NCBI GenBank assembly: GCA_003168295.1
Contig: PMST01000210.1
Location: 1-20,188 of the forward strand
DNA length: 20,188 nucleotides
Direction of reading: 5' to 3'
From: Actinomycetota bacterium
GTDB taxonomy: Bacteria > Actinomycetota > Actinomycetes > Streptosporangiales > Streptosporangiaceae
This document shows positions 15,127 through 20,188 of this stretch, in pieces. The notes beneath the pieces are model-generated. The model ran no database searches, was not told where the DNA came from, and saw nothing but the letters and a program-made list of their open reading frames with translations. Both the position numbers and the translations under genes were made by a program. How positions within the stretch are numbered: position 1 is the stretch's first letter; the number at the start of each line of letters is the position of its first letter.

Positions 15127-15155
15127 CCGGGTCTCTCGGCCCAGACGGTAACCGG
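15108..15155 (+). repeat. Tandem duplication across the hemY stop codon
   Basis: Copy 1 (15108-15130) contains the last codons and TAA stop of hemY. Copy 2 (15132-15155) is identical except for one inserted A and lies in the spacer before hemQ. Both begin TCTCTCGGCCC and end GACGGTAACCGG. This indicates a recent slippage-type duplication of the gene's 3' end. Confidence 0.9.
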
Positions 15156-15192
15156 ATCCAGGGCGCTGACGGCCGTGACCGACAATGGTGAC

Positions 15193-16041
15193 ATGGCTGA
15201 CGAACAAGAGATGACACAACCGGGCGACCCGAGTATCGAGACCGGCGCGGCTGCCGAGGCCGTTGCCGCGGCCGCCGAAGCGGTCGTGGCCGCCGAGGCA
15301 GCGGAAGTGGCGGATGCGCCAGAGGTGGATCCGGCGGACGCGGAACGCAAGCCGAGAGCACGCGACCTGAACGAGCTGATCCGCTACACGATGTGGTCGG
15401 TGTTCCGGGTGGCCGACCGGGCCAGGCTGGAATCCGGCGGGCTCGGGAACGCCGCGGCCGAAGTGGACGATCTGCTCGATCAGGCGGCAGGCAAGGGCGT
15501 CGTGACCCGCGGCTGCTACGACCTCCAGGGCCTGCGGGCCGGCGCGGACTACATGTTCTGGTGGGTGGCATCGGATCCGGATGACCTGCAGGACCTGTAT
15601 ACGCGCTTCCGGCGGATCCGGCTCGGCCACTGCAGCCAGCCAGTCTGGTCGGTGATGGCGTTGCACCGTCCCGCGGAGTTCAACAAGAGCCACATCCCCG
15701 CTTTCGTGGCTGAGGAGGAGCCGCGCGCTTACGTCAGCGTGTACCCGTTCGTGCGCTCCTACCAGTGGTACCTGCTCGATCCCGCGGACCGCCGCCGGAT
15801 GCTCGCCGAGCACGGGATGATGGCGCGCGAGTATCCCGACGTCAGGGCCAACACCGTCCCGTGCTTCGCACTCAACGACTACGAGTGGATCCTCGCCTTC
15901 GAGGCCGACGAACTGCACCGGCTCGTCGACCTGATGCGTCACCTGCGCGGATCTGAGGCCCGCCTGCACACCCGGGTCGAGATCCCGTTCTACACCGGTC
16001 GCCGCAAGCCCGTTCGCGACCTCGTCGCCAGCCTGGCGTAG
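15193..16041 (+). CDS. hemQ: Coproheme decarboxylase (ChdC/HemQ, chlorite-dismutase superfamily)
   Basis: A 282-residue enzyme that converts iron-coproporphyrin III to haem b by two peroxide-dependent decarboxylations, the last step of the coproporphyrin route. The catalytic tyrosine is in [13 protein letters not shown] (Y184) and the proximal haem histidine in [11 protein letters not shown] (H207). [22 protein letters not shown] and [15 protein letters not shown] are characteristic of actinobacterial members. The conserved domain starts at [14 protein letters not shown] (about residue 58). It is preceded by an unusually long Ala/Glu-rich segment, which makes the protein about 50 residues longer than mycobacterial HemQ. 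The start is ambiguous: ATG 15193 (chosen) or in-frame GTG 15175. It lies 66 bp after hemY, probably in the same transcript. Confidence 0.95.
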   Translation: MADEQEMTQPGDPSIETGAAAEAVAAAAEAVVAAEAAEVADAPEVDPADAERKPRARDLNELIRYTMWSVFRVADRARLESGGLGNAAAEVDDLLDQAAGKGVVTRGCYDLQGLRAGADYMFWWVASDPDDLQDLYTRFRRIRLGHCSQPVWSVMALHRPAEFNKSHIPAFVAEEEPRAYVSVYPFVRSYQWYLLDPADRRRMLAEHGMMAREYPDVRANTVPCFALNDYEWILAFEADELHRLVDLMRHLRGSEARLHTRVEIPFYTGRRKPVRDLVASLA

Positions 16042-16081
16042 CCCGAGGCGCCGACGTTGTCCCCAGCCCAGGAGGCCTGCG

Positions 16082-16804
16082 ATGGTTTACCGGATCCGGG
16101 TCGTGCCCGAGGTCGAGGTGTGGCTGGGAGAGCTGCGGGAAAGCGATCCCGGTTCCGCCGTGCTCGTCGACGAGGCAGTGGATGCGTTGCGCGAGGGAGG
16201 GGCGGGTCTCGGCCCACCGCTCGTCGTGGAGGCACCGGTCCCTGAAACGCGCCAGGATCCGGATCAGTCCCAACAGGAGTTTGAGATGCTCACCCGCATA
16301 CGTCGGGATGTCGCCGACGCGGCCGCCACGCGCAAGCGGCTCGAGCTGCAGATGCGACAGCTCGAAGAGCAGGTAAGCAGGCTTGCTGAGCAGCGCGCCA
16401 AGGCCTCGCACCTCGGCCGGGATGACCTCGCCGCCAAGGCTCTGGCCCGGTTGCGTGGCCTCCAGGCCCAGCTCGGAGAGCTGAGCCGTCAGCATGCCGA
16501 GGCGCTGGGGTCCGAAGAGCACCTGTCTACGGGCAGCCGGCAGTTGCAGTCCGCGGTAGATGCACTCCGGATCCGCCGGGAGGCCATCAAGGCCGCTGAG
16601 GCTACGAGTTCGCCGAAGCTGAGCGAGCTGCGCCCCGGAGCCCCGGAATCGGCGGCCATCCGTATCCTGTTCGCCGTGCAGCCGCCCGACACTGCGGTTC
16701 TGCTGGCCGCGGGAACTGAGCGCGACTGGCTGCACGCCTGGTACGCCGAGATGATCCTGCGTTCCCGCGGCCGTTATGAGCGGGATCAGGGCAGCGCAGG
16801 CTAA
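16082..16804 (+). CDS. RelE/HigB-like toxin-fold protein interrupted by a PspA-like coiled coil
   Basis: A 240-residue protein with an optimal ribosome site (AGGAGG, 6 nt before the ATG). Residues 1-50 (YRIRVVPEVEVWLGELRE, then VDEAVDALREGGAGLGPPLV) resemble the N-terminal half of RelE/HigB (phage gp49-like) toxins. Residues 179-235 (LSELRPG, AIRILFAVQPPDTAVLLAAG, WLHAWYAEMILRSRGRYERD) resemble the C-terminal half, including the ELR and IRILFA strands. Between them, residues about 66-177 form a long charged helical hairpin whose LGRDDLAAKALARLRGLQAQL stretch resembles PspA/IM30. The split lies exactly where toxin homologues have a short loop. No antitoxin gene is adjacent: hemQ ends 40 bp upstream and arfB begins 9 bp downstream. 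Function is unknown. Toxin, membrane-stress and ribosome-associated roles are all inference. Confidence 0.8.
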   Translation: MVYRIRVVPEVEVWLGELRESDPGSAVLVDEAVDALREGGAGLGPPLVVEAPVPETRQDPDQSQQEFEMLTRIRRDVADAAATRKRLELQMRQLEEQVSRLAEQRAKASHLGRDDLAAKALARLRGLQAQLGELSRQHAEALGSEEHLSTGSRQLQSAVDALRIRREAIKAAEATSSPKLSELRPGAPESAAIRILFAVQPPDTAVLLAAGTERDWLHAWYAEMILRSRGRYERDQGSAG

Positions 16805-16813
16805 CGTCAAAGG

Positions 16814-17248
16814 ATGCCTGAGGATCTCCGGGTGAACAGCTGGCTGCTGATACCGGACAGCGAGCTGCACGAGCGCTTCTCCCGGTCATCCGGGCCCGGC
16901 GGCCAGTCGGTCAACACTGCCGATAGCCGGGTCGAGCTTTCCTTCGACGTCGAGCGCTCGCCCGCGCTGCCCGACTGGGCGCGGGCCCGGGCGGTCGAAC
17001 GCCTGGCCGGAAGGCTAGCCGGCGGCGTGCTCACGGTAGCGGCGTCCGAGCAGCGCAGTCAGCTTGCCAACCGGCAGGCCGCCCGGGCCAGGATGGCGGC
17101 TCTGCTGCGGGCCGCCGTCGCCCCGCCGCAGCGCCAGCGCGTCCCGACCAAGCCCGGTCGGCGGGCGAACGAGCGGCGCCTGGAGGCCAAGCGCAACCGC
17201 GGCGCGATCAAGCGTGCCCGCAGGTACAACGGCAAGGATCCGGAGTAG
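16814..17248 (+). CDS. arfB: Alternative ribosome-rescue factor ArfB (YaeJ-type peptidyl-tRNA hydrolase)
   Basis: A 144-residue protein of the class-I release-factor catalytic family without codon-recognition domains. The GGQ catalytic motif is at residues 29-31 within SRSSGPGGQSVNTADSRVEL. It is followed by the compact alpha/beta domain and a basic C-terminal tail (PTKPGRRANERRLEAKRNRG, then IKRARRYNGKDPE) that in ArfB enters the empty mRNA channel of stalled 70S ribosomes. Size matches E. coli ArfB (about 140). It hydrolyses peptidyl-tRNA on ribosomes stalled without a stop codon. The ATG at 16814 has AAAGG just upstream and begins 9 bp after the split-toxin-fold gene, so the two are likely co-transcribed and translationally linked. 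It converges with the cupin gene. Confidence 0.93.
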   Translation: MPEDLRVNSWLLIPDSELHERFSRSSGPGGQSVNTADSRVELSFDVERSPALPDWARARAVERLAGRLAGGVLTVAASEQRSQLANRQAARARMAALLRAAVAPPQRQRVPTKPGRRANERRLEAKRNRGAIKRARRYNGKDPE

Positions 17249-17260
17249 GGCCAGCGGCCC
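17248..17260. terminator. Small hairpin between convergent arfB and cupin genes
   Basis: GGGCC-AGC-GGCCC begins at the last base of the arfB stop codon. The five-pair GC stem with a 3-nt loop sits in an 18-bp convergent gap and is the only candidate for termination of either transcript there. Confidence 0.35.
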
Positions 17261-17266
17261 GTAAAG

Positions 17267-17659
17267 TCACAGCTCAGGGACGCTGACCACGATCGCTTCC
17301 TGCGTCGACCTCGCGATCACGACCACGGCGTCGGCGTCGGGCGACGGGTTCTCCTCCCGGTGCGGGACATGCGGCGGCACCCACACGTAGTCTCCCGGGG
17401 CCGTCTCGAGCCGCACCACGGACCCGCTGACCGGGTCGCGGAACACGAAGACCGGATGGCCCGACACCACGTAGATGCCCGTTTCCGAGTCGCCGTGGTG
17501 ATGGTCGCCGGACGAGGTCCCGGGCAACACGACGGTCCGGCCCATCCACAGCGCCTGCGCGCCGACCAGGTCGCCGGAGATGGCCGCGGTCCGGATCATA
17601 CCGCCGGTCTGGGCGGTATCGCCGGACAGGGAACCGGCCCGGATCAGCCGCAGGCTCAC
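17267..17659 (-). CDS. Single-domain cupin protein
   Basis: A 130-residue cupin. Motif 1 is SSGDHHHGDSETGIYVVSG, giving metal ligands H53, H55 and E59. Motif 2 is APGDYVWVPPHVPHREEN, giving H100. All four ligands of a typical mononuclear metal site are therefore present. The substrate cannot be told from sequence. I chose the GTG at 17659 because it overlaps the msrB stop as GTGA, so translation is probably coupled to msrB; the frame continues upstream inside msrB without cupin resemblance. It is cytosolic, with no signal peptide. Its position suggests a redox- or thiol-related role, but that is only inference. Confidence 0.88.
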   Translation of the reverse strand: MSLRLIRAGSLSGDTAQTGGMIRTAAISGDLVGAQALWMGRTVVLPGTSSGDHHHGDSETGIYVVSGHPVFVFRDPVSGSVVRLETAPGDYVWVPPHVPHREENPSPDADAVVVIARSTQEAIVVSVPEL

Positions 17660-18069
17660 GGCGCCGCAGGCTTCGCGGGCTCCAGGTTCAGCGACACCGA
17701 GTTGATGCACCACCGCTGGTCGGTGGGCACGTCGTAGCCCTCCCCGGTGAACACGTGGCCCAGGTGCGAGTCACAGGCGGCACAGCGCACCTCGGTGCGG
17801 ACCGTTCCGAGCGACCGATCCTCGATAAGCACCACCGCGTCCGACTCGGACGGCTGGTAGAACGAGGGCCAGCCGCAATGCGACTCGAACTTGGCGTCAG
17901 AACGGAACAGCTCGGCGCCGCAGGCTCGGCAGCGGTAAACGCCCTCGGTTTTGGTGTCGGTGTACTCGCCGGTGAACGGGGCCTCGGTGTCGGCCTGGCG
18001 AAGCACCGCGTATTCCTCCGGCGTCAGCTGCTCTCGCCATTCGGCGTCTGTGCGCTCAACCTTGTCCAT
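17656..18069 (-). CDS. msrB: Peptide-methionine (R)-S-oxide reductase
   Basis: A 137-residue enzyme that reduces the R-epimer of protein methionine sulfoxide. Zinc is held by two CxxC pairs, C47/C50 (YRCRACGAEL) and C96/C99 (RCAACDSHLGHVF). The catalytic cysteine is C121 in QRWCINSVSL, and C65 in SHCGWPSF is the likely resolving cysteine. Length is standard for a stand-alone cytosolic MsrB. The ATG at 18069 has no strong ribosome site. It is the first gene of a two-gene unit with the cupin (GTGA overlap) and is divergent from the AAA regulator across 134 bp. msrB also lies near hemQ in M. tuberculosis, so this neighbourhood is old. Confidence 0.95.
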   Translation of the reverse strand: MDKVERTDAEWREQLTPEEYAVLRQADTEAPFTGEYTDTKTEGVYRCRACGAELFRSDAKFESHCGWPSFYQPSESDAVVLIEDRSLGTVRTEVRCAACDSHLGHVFTGEGYDVPTDQRWCINSVSLNLEPAKPAAP

Positions 18070-18203
18070 GAAACGCAGGGTACCTTGTCTTCTTTTCCGC
18101 CTTAGGGCCCCCGCCCACCTCCCCGTCCCCCTTCACTGCGGCCCTGCGGCTCGCCGAGCTTAAGGAATCGGAATCGCAGGCCCCTGATGGGATACTCGTG
18201 CCC
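18070..18203. other. Divergent intergenic region, msrB / AAA regulator
   Basis: The interval should contain promoters for both genes. It has a pyrimidine-rich run (CTTGTCTTCTTTTCCGCCTT, 18084-18103) and a GGGCCC palindrome at about 18106-18111. I see no convincing -35/-10 pair or operator. Confidence 0.3.
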
Positions 18204-20188
18204 ATGGTTCTTCAGGTGCTGGCCGGGCGCATGGTCGGGCGGGACGCTGAGCTCGGCCGCCTGCTCGCGCTGCTTGACGACGCCGAGGCGGGCCGCTCGG
18301 TGGCCGCGCTGGTCAGCGGGGACGCTGGAGTGGGCAAGTCCCGCCTGGTCCGGGAGGTGACCCAGCTCGCCGCCGGACGCGGTTTCACCGTGCTGTCCGG
18401 CCAGTGCGCCGAGCTCGGCGACAGCGTGCCCTACCTGCCGCTGGCCGACGCGCTCCGCGGCGCCGCTCAGTCCACCGGGGTCCGTGACGCGCTCAGTTCC
18501 CGCCCCGCGCTGAGCCGGCTGCTCCCGGACAGCGGCGACGGACGCCCGGCCGATGAGGACCGCTCGGGCCTGGCCAGGCAGCAGATGTTCGGCGCCGTGC
18601 TCGGCCTGCTCACCGAGCTCGCGGCCGCGGCGCCGGTGCTGCTCGTGCTGGAAGACCTGCACTGGGCCGACGCCTCAACCAGGGACCTGGTCACGTTCTT
18701 GTCCCGGATGCTGCACCGGGAGCGGGTCGCCCTGATCGGCACATACCGGACCGATGACCTGCACCGCCGCCACCCGCTCCGGCCGGTGGTGGCCGAACTG
18801 CAGCGGCTGCCCAGTGTCATCTCGGTCGACCTCGCGCCGCTCGATTCCTCGGCCCTGGCCGAGCACCTGACGGCGGCCGCGCCCGGTCGCCTGGACGCGA
18901 CCGAGCTGAACGACATCATGGCCCGGGCCGAAGGAAACGCCTACTACGCCGAGGAACTGCTCGCCGCCTCCGTCAGCGGCGATCCCGGCAACCGCAACGC
19001 CCTGCCCGCGGGGCTGGCGGCGCTGCTGCTCAGCCGGGTCGAGCAGCTCTCTGACGCCACCCAGCGAGTACTCCGCGCGGCGGCGGTGGCCGGGCGCAGA
19101 GCCGACGACGAGCTGGTGCGGGCCGCGTCCGGCCTGGCGGCCGCCGAATACGAGGGCGCGGTGCGGGAGGCGGTCACCCACCAGCTCCTGGTGCCCGACG
19201 GCACGGAAGGCTATGTCTTCCGCCATGCCCTGCTGCGGGAGGCGGTCTACGCGGACCTGCTGCCGGGGGAGCGGACCAGGCTGCACGCCACGATGAGCTC
19301 GCTGCTTTCCGACGAGCAGCAGCTCGCGGTGCCCGGGACCGCCGCAGAACTAGCCCAGCACTGCCTGGCCAGCCACGACATTCCCGGCGCCTTCGCGGCC
19401 TCCGTCCGGGCCGGCCAGGAGGCGGAGCGGCTGGGCGCGCCCGCCGAGGCGCACCGCCACTTCGACCAGGCCCTCGCGCTGTGGGAACGGGTCGTCGAGC
19501 CGGAGAAGACAGCCGGGATGGCCCGCGGCAAGCTGGGTCTGCTGTCCGCGGACAACGCGGCGGACAGCGGTGACATCGAGCGCGCCGTGCACCTGCTCCG
19601 TCGGCTGCGGCAGGCGCTCGCGGCCCAGGCGAACACCGACGACGACCCCCGCGATGTCAGCCTGGCCAGCCGGATCGGCGAGCGGCTGGCGTTCTTCCTG
19701 AACCAGCTGGATGATCCCAAGGCCCTGGACGAAGCCATCGAGGTCGCCCGCGCTACGGTCGACGCGACCCCCGCGGATCCTCCGACATGGCAGCGTGCGC
19801 GCGCCATGTCCACCTACGCCAACACCCTGCTGACCGAGTACGACTACACCACGGCCAGGGAATGGGCCTCCCGCGCGCTGACCGCGGCCCGTGACGCCGA
19901 CGCGCCCTGGGTGCAGGCCGACGCGCTCGTGACCCTGGGCTTCATCAGCAACCGCGAAGGCCGCAATGACGAAGCCATCACGTTGCTGACCGATGCGCAC
20001 AAGCAGGCCCGCGAGGCCAAGGTCCTCGGCGTAGAGCTCAGGGCCGCCTACCACCTGGCGCGGGCCCACCTGGAGCGGGGTGATCTGACCCTCGGGGCCA
20101 AGGTCGCCCACGAGGGCACCAAACGAGCCAGCCAGACCGGGCTCGGCATGGCGCCGTTCGGCCTGGACGTGCAGCACCTGCATTTCCA
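18204..20188 (+). CDS. Large AAA ATPase / TPR-type transcriptional regulator, C-terminus outside window
   Basis: An open frame from the ATG at 18204 to the right edge (661 codons, no stop). The N-terminus MVGRDAELGRLLALLDDAEAG begins a predicted ATPase of the AAA_16/STAND type. The P-loop GDAGVGKS is at residues 39-46 and Walker B VLLVLEDLHWAD at 145-156, followed by LIGTYRTDDLHRRHPL and a winged-helix-like segment (EGNAYYAEELLAA, FRHALLREAVYADLLP). Residues from about 400 onward are helical tetratricopeptide-like repeats (AHRHFDQALALWERV, ANTLLTEYDYTTAREWASRAL, GRNDEAITLLTDAHKQA). This is the architecture of LuxR-family (LAL/MalT-like) regulators, whose helix-turn-helix would be off the edge, so DNA binding is inferred. 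ATG 18231 and GTG 18198 are alternative starts; no clear ribosome site decides. Confidence 0.85.
   Translation, partial: MVLQVLAGRMVGRDAELGRLLALLDDAEAGRSVAALVSGDAGVGKSRLVREVTQLAAGRGFTVLSGQCAELGDSVPYLPLADALRGAAQSTGVRDALSSRPALSRLLPDSGDGRPADEDRSGLARQQMFGAVLGLLTELAAAAPVLLVLEDLHWADASTRDLVTFLSRMLHRERVALIGTYRTDDLHRRHPLRPVVAELQRLPSVISVDLAPLDSSALAEHLTAAAPGRLDATELNDIMARAEGNAYYAEELLAASVSGDPGNRNALPAGLAALLLSRVEQLSDATQRVLRAAAVAGRRADDELVRAASGLAAAEYEGAVREAVTHQLLVPDGTEGYVFRHALLREAVYADLLPGERTRLHATMSSLLSDEQQLAVPGTAAELAQHCLASHDIPGAFAASVRAGQEAERLGAPAEAHRHFDQALALWERVVEPEKTAGMARGKLGLLSADNAADSGDIERAVHLLRRLRQALAAQANTDDDPRDVSLASRIGERLAFFLNQLDDPKALDEAIEVARATVDATPADPPTWQRARAMSTYANTLLTEYDYTTAREWASRALTAARDADAPWVQADALVTLGFISNREGRNDEAITLLTDAHKQAREAKVLGVELRAAYHLARAHLERGDLTLGAKVAHEGTKRASQTGLGMAPFGLDVQHLHF

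Noticed and set aside
14947..15969. 340-codon minus frame across hemY and hemQ
   Set aside because: It is antisense to two genes with clear catalytic motifs.
16082..16804. Ordinary type II toxin-antitoxin locus
   Set aside because: No helix-turn-helix antitoxin gene on either side, and the toxin-like fold is interrupted by a long coiled coil.

Overview
The window is a very GC-rich chromosomal segment from an actinomycete. The gene families point to a high-GC Actinomycetota, possibly near Streptosporangiales, but this is not resolved to genus. Evidence includes actinobacterial-type DXS, FprA, MutT1 and DUF3000, the coproheme branch of haem synthesis, DUF4232 and DUF4349 exported proteins, GTG starts and 4-bp stop/start overlaps. 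No rRNA, tRNA, CRISPR, transposase or prophage gene was seen.

Layout. (1) Bases 1-2819: the 3' two thirds of dxs, followed 11 bp later by fprA, both on +. (2) 2820-4547: an accessory-looking patch with a 5'-truncated phospholipase C C-terminal remnant (-), an unrecognised 108-aa ORF ending at an 11-bp-stem hairpin (+), and a secreted DUF4232 protein (+). (3) 4591-7645: ppk1 and an overlapping mutT1-type Nudix/histidine phosphatase gene (+). (4) 7633-11135, all on -: a 65-aa Cys-rich miniprotein, then DUF3000, rnd and dedA, the last three tightly packed; dedA and rnd both carry coding tandem repeats in their tails. (5) 11292-16041: hemE (+), a DUF4349 lipoprotein gene (-), hemY/cgoX (+) and hemQ/chdC (+). 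(6) 16082-17248: an unusual gene that looks like a RelE/HigB-type toxin fold split by a PspA-like coiled coil, then arfB (+). (7) 17267-18069: msrB and a cupin, coupled by GTGA (-). (8) From 18204: a large AAA ATPase regulator running off the right edge (+).

How the genes fit together. hemE, cgoX and chdC are three steps of the coproporphyrin-dependent haem pathway; the ferrochelatase gene is not in the window. dxs feeds the MEP isoprenoid pathway, and FprA could supply reduced ferredoxin to its Fe-S enzymes. PPK1 and MutT1 both act on phosphoanhydrides. MsrB and ArfB are repair and rescue functions. As I recall it, Mycobacterium tuberculosis keeps msrB, hemQ, hemY, hemE, DUF3000, rnd and dxs1 close together. 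Here about 7.25 kb (fprA to dedA) lies between dxs and rnd, and the RelE/PspA-like, arfB and cupin genes lie between hemQ and msrB. The strongest candidate for something undescribed is the split toxin-fold/PspA-like protein at 16082-16804.
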